The notes: generated by a model not told the origin, from the sequence alone. A stretch of 64,000 nt of DNA from Amycolatopsis rubida (GCF_900115345.1 NZ_FOWC01000012.1:1-64000); one strand, 5' to 3'. Counted from the first letter of the stretch, positions 26,089 to 35,557 are shown. A program made the numbers and translations.

Positions 26089-28905
26089 CTAGCTGCAGCC
26101 GGACGTCGCCCCGCAGCCCTCGCAGGCGTAGCACGAACCCGCGGGCCGCATCTTCGTGCCGCAGGTCATGCAGAGCGGTGCGTCCGCGGCCTTGCCGAGG
26201 TGCAGTTCCATCAGCTCGGCCGTGCTGTGCGCGTCGCGCCCCGAAGTGTCCGTTGCGGACTCTTCCGCGCGGGCGGGCGACGAATCCACGCTGCTGCGCA
26301 GCGCGTCGATGTCGAGGCTCTGGCCGCCGTAGTTCGCCTCGACCTCGGCCGAGCGTTCGTCCGCGGTGAAAATGCCCAGCTGCGCGCGCTTTTCGTACGG
26401 CAGGTAGTCAAGCGCCAAGCGGCGGAACAGGTAGTCCATGACGCTCGTGGCGATCCGGATGTCCGGGTCGTCGGTCATGCCTGCCGGTTCGAAGCGCAGG
26501 TTGGAGAACTTCGAAACATAGAACTCCAGCGGGATGCCGTGCTGCAGGCCGACCGAAATGGACATCGAGAAGGCGTCCATCACGCCGGACAGCGTGGAGC
26601 CCTGCTTGCCGAGCTTCACGAAGATCTCGCCGAGACCGTCGTCCGGGTACGAGCCCGCGTGCAGGTAGCCCTCGGCGCCGCCGACGGTGAACGACACCGT
26701 CTGGCTCGGGCGCTTCTTCGGCAGGCGGCGGCGCACCGGACGGTATTCGACGACCTTCTCCGGCTCGGTCTCCGCCGCGGCTTCCTTCTTCTTCCCCGTG
26801 GACAGCGGCTGGCCGACCTTGCAGTTGTCGCGGTAGATCGCGAGCGCCTTGAGGCCGAGTTTCCAGCCCTGGAAGTAAATCTCCTCGACGTCCTCGACGG
26901 TCGCCGACTCCGGCATGTTGACCGTCTTCGAGATCGCGCCCGAGATGAACGGCTGGACCGCGGCCATCATCCGCACGTGGCCCATCGGCGCGATCGACCG
27001 GTCGCCGACCGCGCAGTCGAACACCTCGTAGTGCTCCGGACGCAGGCCCGGCGCGTCGACCACGTGGCCGTGCTGCGCGACGTACTCGACGATCGCTTCG
27101 ACCTGCTCGGCCTGGTAGCCCAGCACCCGCAGCGCGCGCGGCACGGTCTGGTTCACGATCTGCATCGACCCGCCGCCGACGAGCTTCTTGAACTTCACCA
27201 GCGAGAAGTCCGGCTCGATGCCCGTGGTGTCGCAGTCCATCATGAAGCCGATGGTGCCGGTGGGCGCGAGCACCGAGGCCTGCGCGTTGCGCCAGCCGTT
27301 GCGGGTGCCCAGCTCGATGCCCTTCTGCCACTCCTCCGACGCGAGCGAGCGGACTGCGGCGTCGTTGCTGTGGTAGGTGCGGACGAGCTCGTTGGCCGCG
27401 GCGTGCTTGCGCATGACGCGCTGGTGCGCCTCGGCGTTGCGCGCGTAGCCCTCGTACGGCCCGACGACGCCGGCCAGCTCGGCCGAACGACGGTAGGACA
27501 CGCCGGTCATCAGGGACGTGATCGCGGCGGCGAGCGCGCGGCCGCCCTCGGAGTCGTACGCGTGGCCGAGCGCCATCAGCAGCGCGCCGAGGTTGGCGTA
27601 GCCGATGCCGAGCTGGCGGAACTTGCGCGTGGTGTCGGCGATCGGCTCGGTCGGGAAGTCGGCGAAGCAGATCGAGACGTCCATCGCGGTGATGACGAAC
27701 TCTACGGCCTTCGCGAACAGCGGAGCGTCGAACGTGCCCTCCTCGGACACGAACTTCAGCAGGTTGAGCGACGCGAGGTTACAGCTCGAGTTGTCGAGGT
27801 GCATGTACTCGCTGCACGGGTTCGACGCGGTGATCCGGCCCGATTCGGGGCAGGTGTGCCAGTCGTTGATCGTGCTGTCGTACTGGACGCCCGGGTCGGC
27901 GCATTCCCACGCCGCCTGCGCCATGCTGCGGAACAGCTTCTTCCCGTCGGTGCGGTCGATGACCTCGCCGGTGAGCCGGGCCCGCAGGCCGAAGTCCGTG
28001 CCGTTCTCGACGGCGTGCATGAACTCGTCGGACACGCGGACCGAGTTGTTCGCGTTCTGGTACTGCACCGAGGAGATGTCGGAGCCGGAGAGGTCCATGT
28101 CGAACCCGGCGTCGCGGAGGACCTTGATCTTCTCCTCTTCGCGCGCCTTGGTCTGGATGAACTCCTCGATGTCCGGGTGGTCGACGTCGAGCACGACCAT
28201 CTTCGCCGCGCGCCGGGTGGCCCCGCCGGACTTGATGGTGCCCGCGGACGCGTCGGCTCCGCGCATGAACGAGACCGGGCCGGACGCGGTGCCGCCGGAG
28301 GTGAGCAGTTCCTTCGAGGACCGGATGCGCGAGAGGTTGAGGCCCGCGCCGGAACCGCCCTTGAAGATCAGGCCTTCCTCGCGGTACCAGTTGAGGATCG
28401 ACTCCATCGTGTCGTCGACGGCGAGGATGAAGCAGGCGGACACCTGCTGCTTCGAGGACGTGCCGACGTTGAACCACACCGGGGAGTTGAAGCTGAAGAC
28501 CTGGTGCAGCAGCATCCAGGTGAGCTCGTGCTCGAAGATCTCGAGGTCGGCGGGACCGGCGAAGTAGTCGTGCTCGGCGGCGGCCTTCACGTAGGTGCGC
28601 ACCACGCGGTCGATGAGCTGCTTGAGGCTGCTCTCGCGCTGCGGGCTGCCGACCGCGCCGCGGAAGTACTTGCTGGTGACGATGTTGGTCGCGTTGACCG
28701 ACCAGAACTCGGGGAATTCGACCCCGCGCTGTTCGAAGTTGACGCTGCCGTCGCGCCAGTTCGTCATGACGACGTCGCGGGTCTCCCACGCGACCTCGTC
28801 GTAGGGGTGGGTCCCCTCGGTGGTGAAGACCCGCCGGACGGTGAGGCCCTTGTTCGGCTTCTTGTTCTGTCCGGCCGCGGCGCCGGTTCCCACGGTTTCG
28901 GTCAT
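26089..28905 (-). CDS. nrdJ: Adenosylcobalamin-dependent (class II) ribonucleotide reductase
   Basis: The product is 938 aa. It has the class II reductase features HQVFSFNSPVWFNVG near the N-terminus, the catalytic loop NPCSEYMHLDNSSCNLASLN with the radical-site Cys and Glu, and a finger loop region in the C-terminal half. A Cys-rich tail (CMTCGTKM, then CYACEGCGATSGC) probably shuttles reducing equivalents and may bind zinc. It makes deoxyribonucleotides without needing oxygen but needs vitamin B12. The ATG at 28905 (MTETVGTG) follows nrdR by 38 bp on the same strand, so nrdR-nrdJ is one operon ending at the strong terminator at 26019-26059. Confidence 0.96.
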   Translation of the reverse strand: MTETVGTGAAAGQNKKPNKGLTVRRVFTTEGTHPYDEVAWETRDVVMTNWRDGSVNFEQRGVEFPEFWSVNATNIVTSKYFRGAVGSPQRESSLKQLIDRVVRTYVKAAAEHDYFAGPADLEIFEHELTWMLLHQVFSFNSPVWFNVGTSSKQQVSACFILAVDDTMESILNWYREEGLIFKGGSGAGLNLSRIRSSKELLTSGGTASGPVSFMRGADASAGTIKSGGATRRAAKMVVLDVDHPDIEEFIQTKAREEEKIKVLRDAGFDMDLSGSDISSVQYQNANNSVRVSDEFMHAVENGTDFGLRARLTGEVIDRTDGKKLFRSMAQAAWECADPGVQYDSTINDWHTCPESGRITASNPCSEYMHLDNSSCNLASLNLLKFVSEEGTFDAPLFAKAVEFVITAMDVSICFADFPTEPIADTTRKFRQLGIGYANLGALLMALGHAYDSEGGRALAAAITSLMTGVSYRRSAELAGVVGPYEGYARNAEAHQRVMRKHAAANELVRTYHSNDAAVRSLASEEWQKGIELGTRNGWRNAQASVLAPTGTIGFMMDCDTTGIEPDFSLVKFKKLVGGGSMQIVNQTVPRALRVLGYQAEQVEAIVEYVAQHGHVVDAPGLRPEHYEVFDCAVGDRSIAPMGHVRMMAAVQPFISGAISKTVNMPESATVEDVEEIYFQGWKLGLKALAIYRDNCKVGQPLSTGKKKEAAAETEPEKVVEYRPVRRRLPKKRPSQTVSFTVGGAEGYLHAGSYPDDGLGEIFVKLGKQGSTLSGVMDAFSMSISVGLQHGIPLEFYVSKFSNLRFEPAGMTDDPDIRIATSVMDYLFRRLALDYLPYEKRAQLGIFTADERSAEVEANYGGQSLDIDALRSSVDSSPARAEESATDTSGRDAHSTAELMELHLGKAADAPLCMTCGTKMRPAGSCYACEGCGATSGCS

Positions 28906-28943
28906 GCGGTCCTGTCCCTCGCTCCCCGCGACCCGGTGACGGC

Positions 28944-29435
28944 TCAGTCGTCGCCGGCGCGCTCGCCTTCCTGGTCCTCCGCAGTTCCCGCCATCGCTTT
29001 CCGCAGGTCGGAGATCTCCTTCTCGAAGTCCTCGACCGAGGAGAAGGAGCGGTAGACGCTGGCGAACCGGAGATACGCGACGCCGTCCAGTTCCCGCAGC
29101 GGGCCGAGGATGGCGAGGCCGACCTCGTGGCTGGGGATCTCGGCGAGCCCGGCGGACCGGATCGACTCCTCCACGCGCTGCGCGAGCTTCTGCAGCGCGT
29201 CGTCGTCGACCGGACGGCCCTGGCAGGCCCGCCGCACTCCGTTGACCACCTTGTCCCGGCTGAACTGCTCGGTGGCTCCGGACCGTTTGACCACGGCCAG
29301 CACCATCGTCTCCGACGTGGTGAAACGCCGTCCGCACTCGGCGCACGAACGCCGCCGCCGGATCGCCTGTCCCTCGTCCACCTCTCGGGAGTCGACGACC
29401 CGAGAGTCCGCATGCCGGCAGAACGGGCACCTCAT
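28944..29435 (-). CDS. nrdR: Transcriptional repressor NrdR
   Basis: The product is 163 aa. The N-terminal zinc ribbon uses Cys3, Cys6, Cys31 and Cys34 (MRCPFC and SCAECGRRF). An ATP-cone domain follows at about 46-136 (VVKRSGATEQFSRDKVVNG). NrdR senses ATP/dATP and represses ribonucleotide reductase genes. The ATG at 29435 starts the canonical MRCPFCRH sequence, which rules out the longer upstream reading. It is the first gene of the nrdRJ operon and has a candidate NrdR box upstream, which implies autoregulation. Confidence 0.96.
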   Translation of the reverse strand: MRCPFCRHADSRVVDSREVDEGQAIRRRRSCAECGRRFTTSETMVLAVVKRSGATEQFSRDKVVNGVRRACQGRPVDDDALQKLAQRVEESIRSAGLAEIPSHEVGLAILGPLRELDGVAYLRFASVYRSFSSVEDFEKEISDLRKAMAGTAEDQEGERAGDD

Positions 29436-29547
29436 CCGCCGATCACCTTCCCCTCCGCGCCGGTCGATTCCTGTCCCGACCGGCCCCTGCCGCCACGCTA
29501 CGGCCTGGACCGCGGTCACCGCGCGCGACCCCGCGCCTGGTGATCGA

Positions 29548-29621
29548 CTTGTGGACATCCGGTGGGCAACTGCTGGCCGGCTGTGGACAACTGCCGCCAG
29601 TCTACCCCTACCTGTGGACCA
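29548..29621. promoter_or_regulatory. Three TGTGGAC repeats (DnaA-box-like) upstream of nrdR
   Basis: TGTGGACAT (29548-29556), TGTGGACAA (29582-29590) and TGTGGACCA (29613-29621) lie in the same orientation about three helical turns apart in the nrdR leader. The middle one is the reverse complement of the actinobacterial DnaA box TTGTCCACA. DnaA control of ribonucleotide reductase is known for E. coli nrdAB. Here it is an inference. Confidence 0.4.
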
Positions 29622-29649
29622 ACTACAGCGGTGTAACTACTAGATATAG
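29608..29649 (-). promoter_or_regulatory. NrdR box pair upstream of nrdR
   Basis: CTAGATATAG (29640-29649) matches the core of the NrdR box consensus CWATATATWG at 9 of 10 positions. A weaker match, CTACCTGTGG (6 of 10), begins exactly 32 bp away at 29608. NrdR boxes usually occur in pairs about three helical turns apart near the promoter. The region also carries a perfect inverted repeat, TCTACCCCTA (29601-29610) and TAGGGGTAGA (29647-29656). The rest of the 29436-29742 gap has no gene. Confidence 0.65.
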
Positions 29650-29742
29650 GGGTAGACCTTAGATCGCCTCCGGGGCGGGCGCAAGAAACCCGAGAGGGTG
29701 AAAGAGCGGTTGCGCAAGATGCGACCGGGTGGTTTCCGAGAG

Positions 29743-31146
29743 TCATGACCCGGCGGTGTCCGTTCGGCCGCCTGCTTCTCCGCCCGAACCGCCGCCGGAC
29801 CAGGCGACCGGCACGGTGAGCGGCATGCCCGGCAGCAGCGCGGTGTCGTCGAGGTTGTTGAGCTCCTTGATCCGTTCGACGACCGCGCCCTGGTCGGCAT
29901 TCGGCGCGAACCGGGCGGCGAGCGCCCCGAGCGAATCGCCGGGCTGCACGGAAACGGACGCGGTCCGCGACGGCACCGGGCCGCTGGACACACCGGCGCC
30001 GAACACGCCGAGCCCGGTGACGATGAGGCAGGCCGCGAAGGCGATCGCGAACAGCCACGGCCACCGCACCGACGGCCGGGCCGCGGTCTTGCAGGCCAGG
30101 CCGCCGCGCCGTCCGGCGACGACCCGCTCCCGGGACGGCGGCCGCAACGGTTCGCCGCGCCGCTCGCGCGCGGTACGCCCGGGGTTGCCCGGGACGGCGG
30201 CGGGGATGTGCCGGACCGCCCGGCGGGCCTCGCGAAGAGGGGCCTCTTCGGTTTCGACGGCCAAGGGAGCGGAGGTCTGGAACCCGGCTCGCCCCACAGA
30301 CCGCACCGCAGCGCGGCCGCCTATTGCACGGGCCGGGCGCTCTTCAGTTTCGACACCAGCGGACGCCTGGAACCCGACCCGCCTGGCAGGCCGCACCGCA
30401 GCACGGCCACGCATCTCACCAGCCGGGCACTCCCCCGCTCCGACACCAGCGGACGTCTGGAACCCGGCCCGCTCCACAGACCGCACCGCAGCACGGCCAC
30501 GCATCCCATCAGCCGGGCACTCCCCCGCTCCGACACCAGCGGACGCCCGGAACCCGGCCCGCTCGGCAGGCCGCACCGCAGCACGGCCGCGCATCCCATC
30601 AGCCGGGCACTCCCCCGCTCCGACACCAGCGGACGCCCGGAATCCAGCCCGCTCGACCGACCGAACGGCGGCGACATCGCCCGGTGCCGACCGCTGGAAA
30701 TCAGGTCGCTCGCCGCCTCCGAGCCCGGCTTCCTCCGCCGCCAGCCAGGCTCGCCGCCGCCCGGCCGCACCGCGTGCGCCTTCCCGGGGCTCGCCCGCAC
30801 CGCGCCCCCGCCGCGCGTCGCCCCGGCGGGACTCGCCGCGCCCGCCCTTGCCGGACCGATCCGCACCAGAATCGCGCCGGGCGCCAGTCCGGCCGCGAAG
30901 CTCCACCACCTCGGCGGAACCGGCCGCCGAACCCGGATCGGCGCCGGAGCCGGGTTCGAAGCCCTCCGGAACACCATCCTTTCGGGTGGCGTCTGCGCGC
31001 CGCCGCGACCGGCGCGCCGGACCGCCGGGCCCGGGTTCCCTCCGGGCGGGGGCCGTCCCGTCCGACGCGGCGCCGCCCTCGGCGGGGCGAACGGCGGGGA
31101 CGGGCCGAAGCGGGCGGACGAGCCCGCGATCTGCCAGGATCGACAT
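29743..31146 (-). CDS. LysM membrane protein, probable SOS division inhibitor (DivS/ChiZ-like) with repeat-expanded tail
   Basis: The product is 467 aa. Residues 1-360 are Arg/Gly/Ala-rich and likely disordered and cytoplasmic. They contain about four 30-residue repeats between 161 and 291 (ERAGFRASAGVGAGECPADG). One membrane helix (362-386) is followed by an extracytoplasmic LysM domain (397-445, SVSVQPGDSLGALAARF), which binds peptidoglycan. Position and topology match M. tuberculosis Rv2719c (ChiZ) and C. glutamicum DivS, which lie between lexA and nrdR, are SOS-induced and stop cell division. Those proteins are far shorter (Rv2719c is about 165 aa). The start at 31146 has GAGGAGG 7 bases upstream. 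It diverges from lexA across two SOS boxes. Confidence 0.78.
   Translation of the reverse strand: MSILADRGLVRPLRPVPAVRPAEGGAASDGTAPARREPGPGGPARRSRRRADATRKDGVPEGFEPGSGADPGSAAGSAEVVELRGRTGARRDSGADRSGKGGRGESRRGDARRGRGAGEPREGARGAAGRRRAWLAAEEAGLGGGERPDFQRSAPGDVAAVRSVERAGFRASAGVGAGECPADGMRGRAAVRPAERAGFRASAGVGAGECPADGMRGRAAVRSVERAGFQTSAGVGAGECPAGEMRGRAAVRPARRVGFQASAGVETEERPARAIGGRAAVRSVGRAGFQTSAPLAVETEEAPLREARRAVRHIPAAVPGNPGRTARERRGEPLRPPSRERVVAGRRGGLACKTAARPSVRWPWLFAIAFAACLIVTGLGVFGAGVSSGPVPSRTASVSVQPGDSLGALAARFAPNADQGAVVERIKELNNLDDTALLPGMPLTVPVAWSGGGSGGEAGGRTDTAGS
30261..30680. repeat. 90-bp tandem repeat array inside the LysM gene
   Basis: Three near-identical 90-bp units start at 30351, 30441 and 30531, each opening with CGACACCAGC. 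A fourth starts at 30621 and decays after about 35 bp. A diverged unit precedes them at 30261-30350. The period is exactly 30 codons, so unit number can change without breaking the LysM reading frame. Confidence 0.92.
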
Positions 31147-31215
31147 TTCGGAACCTCCTCGTGACCTGCGGATCCGTCCGGTCCGGGCCGTACACCTGCG
31201 CCGCAGCGGTCCAGA

Positions 31216-31231
31216 TCGAACAGGCGTTCTA
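31216..31231. promoter_or_regulatory. SOS box 1 (LexA operator), LysM side
   Basis: TCGAACAGGCGTTCTA matches the actinobacterial SOS box TCGAACNNNNGTTCGA at 11 of 12 fixed positions. It lies 70 bp upstream of the LysM gene start, so it probably controls that gene. Confidence 0.82.
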
Positions 31232-31295
31232 TCGAACGTCCGTGCGAAGGTCTACCACCCCCCACCGACAAAATCGAGAGGACACGGCGTGTCGA

Positions 31296-31311
31296 TCGAA
31301 CAGATGTTTGA
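31296..31311. promoter_or_regulatory. SOS box 2 (LexA operator), lexA side
   Basis: TCGAACAGATGTTTGA matches TCGAACNNNNGTTCGA at 11 of 12 fixed positions. It lies 80 bp from SOS box 1 and about 185 bp upstream of the chosen lexA start, so lexA probably has a long leader or starts further upstream than shown. Apart from the two boxes, the 31147-31495 gap holds no gene. Confidence 0.8.
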
Positions 31312-31495
31312 AATCGTCGCGCGCGGTGGCTAACGTCGGTGACCAGGACATCTGCCGGACCGGCTCCGGCGGGTGCCGCCGGACGGGCGTTCGCGGAAAA
31401 CGCGGATCCCGGCCCGGCGCACGCGGACACGCGCGGGACGCCGACACGGCGACCGCGGGACGGCTGGAGGCGACGCAGCGTTGGAGAAGGACACG

Positions 31496-32260
31496 GTGAA
31501 GGGCACCGCGGCGAAAGGGGCCAAGACGGCCTCGCGGGGCAGGGCGTCCGCACAATCCGCGCGCGAATCCGGCCACGAGAGCACGGGGAAGGTGAGCGCC
31601 ATGCCGGAGGTGTACGACGTGGACGAGACGCTGACCGTCCGCCAGCAGCAGGTGCTCGACGTCATCCGCACGTGGGTGAGCCGCTTCGGCTACCCGCCGA
31701 GCGTGCGCGAGATCGGCGAGGCGGTGGGGCTCACGTCCACGTCGTCGGTGTCGCACCAGCTGCGCGCGCTGCAGCGCAAGGGCTACCTGCGCCGCGACGC
31801 CAACCGGCCGCGCGCGGTGGGCGTGCTCGCGTCCACCGACGACAATCCGATGGGCATCGAGATGGACCAGCAGCCGTCCGTGCCGAAGGCGGCGTACGTG
31901 CCGCTGGTCGGCCGGATCGCGGCGGGCGGTCCGGTGCTCGCGGAACAGGCCGTCGAGGACGTTTTCCCGCTGCCGCGCGAGATCGTCGGCGAGGGCGAGC
32001 TGTTCCTGCTGAGCGTCACCGGCGATTCGATGGTCGACGCCGCCATCACCGACGGCGACTGGGTCGTCGTCCGGCAGCAGCCCGCCGCGGAGAACGGGGA
32101 CATCGTCGCCGCGATGATCGACGGCGAAGCCACGGTGAAGACGTTCAAACGCAAGGACGGGCACGTGTGGCTGATGCCGCACAACGACGCGTACGAGCCC
32201 ATTCCGGGCGACGACGCGTCGATTCTGGGCAAGGTCGTGGCGGTACTGCGCCGGCTCTAA
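31496..32260 (+). CDS. lexA: SOS repressor LexA
   Basis: The product is 254 aa from the GTG at 31496. A winged helix (about 46-110; QQQVLDVIRTWVSRFGYPPS then VREIGEAVGLTS) precedes the S24 latent protease domain. The self-cleavage bond is Ala143-Gly144 in GRIAAGGPV. The catalytic pair is Ser178 (GDSM) and Lys215 (TVKTFKR). LexA represses SOS genes until RecA filaments trigger cleavage. The GTG has GGAGAAGG upstream. An ATG at 31601 (MPEVYDVDETLTVR) with GGGGAAGG upstream would give 219 aa, nearer the usual length, and cannot be excluded; the Lys/Ala/Ser-rich first 35 residues are unlike most LexA proteins. Confidence 0.94.
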   Translation: MKGTAAKGAKTASRGRASAQSARESGHESTGKVSAMPEVYDVDETLTVRQQQVLDVIRTWVSRFGYPPSVREIGEAVGLTSTSSVSHQLRALQRKGYLRRDANRPRAVGVLASTDDNPMGIEMDQQPSVPKAAYVPLVGRIAAGGPVLAEQAVEDVFPLPREIVGEGELFLLSVTGDSMVDAAITDGDWVVVRQQPAAENGDIVAAMIDGEATVKTFKRKDGHVWLMPHNDAYEPIPGDDASILGKVVAVLRRL

Positions 32261-32281
32261 GCGGTACTGCGCCGGCTCTGA
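32240..32281. repeat. 21-bp tandem duplication of the lexA 3' end
   Basis: Two adjacent 21-bp units (32240-32260 and 32261-32281) differ at one base. The first contains the last lexA codons and the TAA stop; the second repeats them just after the stop. If the first stop were lost, translation would run on through the copy. Confidence 0.9.
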
Positions 32282-32367
32282 CCGGCTGGCTCTCCCGCGT
32301 CTCGTGGGCGGCGATGCCGGTTCTCCCCGGGATTGCCGTCCACGAGCACTGGGCTGCGCACCCTGAC

Positions 32368-32413
32368 GCACTCGCCGGGCGTGCGGCAGCGCACTCGCCG
32401 GGCGTGCGGCAGC
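32368..32413. repeat. 23-bp perfect tandem duplication downstream of lexA
   Basis: Two identical 23-bp units (32368-32390 and 32391-32413) lie in the 188-bp gap between lexA and the convergent secreted-protein gene. They are GC-rich with no coding role seen. They might take part in termination, but no T tract follows. Confidence 0.9.
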
Positions 32414-32448
32414 GCGGGCGCCGGTGCTTGTCGCCGGTGCGAACCGCG

Positions 32449-33450
32449 TCAGGTACGGCGGCGTTTCCTGGCCAGCAAGAACCACACGCCGAGAACAACC
32501 ACCGCGACGACAGCAGCAGCGGGAACGAGTGGAAAGCCGCCGGAGTCCTGCTCGGCTGGCTGAGGAGCGGCGGCACCGCCCGGCTTCGGCGCGGGCGCTC
32601 GCGCCGTGACCAAAGCCGTCGCGTTCTTGATCGCCCGCACCGGTTCGCCGACGCCTTCGCTCGCGGACAACAACGTGCCGTCCGGCTCGAAAGCAATCGC
32701 TTCGCCCTGCTTTTCATTCGGCAGCGGAATCCGGACAGGCTCTCGTTGCAGCGCCGTGGCCACATTTCCGTCCGGAGCCGCATACAAATACGCGTCCGTG
32801 TAAGTCCGCAGCGCGATGACTTTCCCGTCCGCGCTGGTCGCGCCTCCGGTGATCAGCGCTGAACCGAACGAGCCCACCGGGCCGCCTGGGGTGTCGGTGC
32901 TGTGGACGCGCAGGGTGCCGACCTGCTCCACCTTCGTCGGGCCGGGAGCTGCCAAGGGACCCGAAGGCCGGTAGACCCTCGAAGTGCCCAGCAGATCTTT
33001 GGTCACCAGGAACGGCGTGCCGGACTGGTCCAGCACCAGGGCTTCGGTGTCGTGCGGACCGTCCGGATAAGTCAGGCGATGCACGACGGCCGCGCCACCG
33101 GCCGGTTTCAGTTCCAGCAGGGCGACCGTTTCGCGTTTAGCGCGGTTGTCGCCGGTGTCGGAAAGCCACAGCGTGCCGTCTTCGCCGCGGGCAAGGTCCT
33201 CGACGTCGTACGGATCCGTCGGGTCCGTCAAAACATCGTTGACCTGGCATTTCCGGTCCAGGACGAAGACCTGCACCTGGGTGCCGCCGTCGTTGATCGC
33301 GTACCAATGCTCGCCGTCGGAGACCAGGCCGGACAGCTCGTTGAGGCGCTTGTCCTTGACCTGGCACACCGTTTCCGGGGCAGGAGCCGCCGCGGCCGGG
33401 ACAGCTCCCGCGAGGATCAGGACAGCCGTCAGTGCCAGGACGACCCGCAC
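32449..33450 (-). CDS. Secreted, C-terminally membrane-anchored propeller-like protein
   Basis: The product is 333 aa. A signal peptide (about 1-22, AGAVPAAAAP) precedes a domain with repeated short strands (LNELSGLVSDGEHWYAIND, DVEDLARGEDGTLWLSDTGD, DTEALVLDQSGTPFLVTKD) that looks like an NHL- or phytase-like beta-propeller. A Pro/Ala linker, a membrane helix near the end and an RKRRRT tail anchor it to the outer face of the membrane. No catalytic signature is clear. The GTG at 33450 has a perfect GGAGG 7 bases upstream and is preferred over an earlier GTG. It lies downstream of hflX behind a strong hairpin. Confidence 0.78.
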   Translation of the reverse strand: MRVVLALTAVLILAGAVPAAAAPAPETVCQVKDKRLNELSGLVSDGEHWYAINDGGTQVQVFVLDRKCQVNDVLTDPTDPYDVEDLARGEDGTLWLSDTGDNRAKRETVALLELKPAGGAAVVHRLTYPDGPHDTEALVLDQSGTPFLVTKDLLGTSRVYRPSGPLAAPGPTKVEQVGTLRVHSTDTPGGPVGSFGSALITGGATSADGKVIALRTYTDAYLYAAPDGNVATALQREPVRIPLPNEKQGEAIAFEPDGTLLSASEGVGEPVRAIKNATALVTARAPAPKPGGAAAPQPAEQDSGGFPLVPAAAVVAVVVLGVWFLLARKRRRT

Positions 33451-33460
33451 CAGTTCACCT

Positions 33461-33496
33461 CCGTAGTGCACGGCCCGCTCGGGCCGTGCACTACGG
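33461..33496 (-). terminator. 16-bp perfect hairpin between hflX and the secreted-protein gene
   Basis: Bases 33461-33476 pair with 33481-33496 across a 4-base loop, all Watson-Crick. It starts 8 bp after the hflX stop, so it could end that transcript. On the minus strand no T tract follows. Its 3' arm overlaps the ribosome-binding GGAGG of the next gene by two bases, so it may instead attenuate or gate that gene. Confidence 0.7.
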
Positions 33497-33503
33497 AAGA
33501 CGT

Positions 33504-34949
<1,446 letters not shown>

Positions 34950-34992
34950 CGTGCCTCCATGGTCCCACGTTTCGGCGCGGGAACCGAACGGA

Positions 34993-35499
34993 TTACCTGC
35001 TGGGATAAACCGAGACGTACACGGCCGTGCGTTCCGAGGCCGGATCCCGGGGCCTGGCCTTGAATTCTTCGAGCAGCCCGTCGAGCCGCCGCCTGAACTC
35101 CGCGACGTCCTCGGCACCCACCTGGACCACGAGCCGGGTCGTCTCCGTCTCGGTCAGATCGGCCTCGGCCATTTCGGCCAGATAGGCCTCGAGCATGGCC
35201 TCGTTGACCGCGACCGCGTCGGCCTCAGCGTTGTCCAGCTGCCACGAAAGCCCGGTGGACAGGTACGGGATCTCCTTCGCCCCGCGCGCGCCGCGCCGCG
35301 GTTCCTGTGCCACGAGAAAACCGGTGTCGACCAGCCGCCGCACGTGGTGCAGCGTGGTCGCCGGGTCACGCCCGAGCCGGGCTGCCAGCTCCTTGTTCGT
35401 CATCGCTTCAAAGGAGGTCAACCGGATGATGCGCAGCCGTATTCCGGATGCGAGCGCGGCCGCCTCGGCTTCGGTGGAGGGACGTCGGTGCAACGGCAT
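34993..35499 (-). CDS. ArsR-type winged-helix regulator
   Basis: The product is 168 aa. An N-terminal HTH_20/ArsR-like winged helix (about 10-65; MTNKELAARLGRDPATTLHH) is followed by a helical C-terminal region (LTETETTRLVVQVGAEDVAEFRRRLDGLLEEF) that may sense a ligand. No metal-binding Cys pair is present, so it is not a classical metal sensor. It is divergent from an MFS transporter gene across a 58-bp gap containing a compact operator. It probably represses both genes. Confidence 0.87.
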   Translation of the reverse strand: MPLHRRPSTEAEAAALASGIRLRIIRLTSFEAMTNKELAARLGRDPATTLHHVRRLVDTGFLVAQEPRRGARGAKEIPYLSTGLSWQLDNAEADAVAVNEAMLEAYLAEMAEADLTETETTRLVVQVGAEDVAEFRRRLDGLLEEFKARPRDPASERTAVYVSVYPSR

Positions 35500-35514
35500 C
35501 CACGCAGCCTAACC

Positions 35515-35550
35515 AAAGTGATTGACACTTTCCAATCACTCGACAACACT
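35515..35550 (+). promoter_or_regulatory. MFS promoter overlapped by an ArsR-type operator
   Basis: Two nested perfect inverted repeats are visible: AAAGTG/CACTTT (35515-35520 and 35526-35531) and GTGATTG/CAATCAC (35518-35524 and 35533-35539). They overlap a perfect -35, TTGACA (35522-35527). A -10-like AACACT (35545-35550) lies 17 bp away. Transcription would start at or beside the GTG at 35558, giving a leaderless mRNA. The ArsR gene starts 16 bp to the left. Confidence 0.75.
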
Positions 35551-35557
35551 CGATCGG

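Noticed and set aside
26200..29055. A 951-codon plus-strand frame opposite nrdJ
   Set aside because: It is a mirror frame of a strongly conserved reductase gene.
29548..29621. A chromosomal replication origin
   Set aside because: Only three DnaA-like boxes are present, and dnaA, dnaN and gyrase genes are absent.
30261..30680. CRISPR-like array
   Set aside because: The 90-bp units are contiguous and coding, with no unique spacers and no cas genes nearby.
35522..35557. TTG start for the MFS transporter
   Set aside because: The TTG is the first half of a perfect TTGACA -35 element inside the operator, so the GTG at 35558 is preferred.
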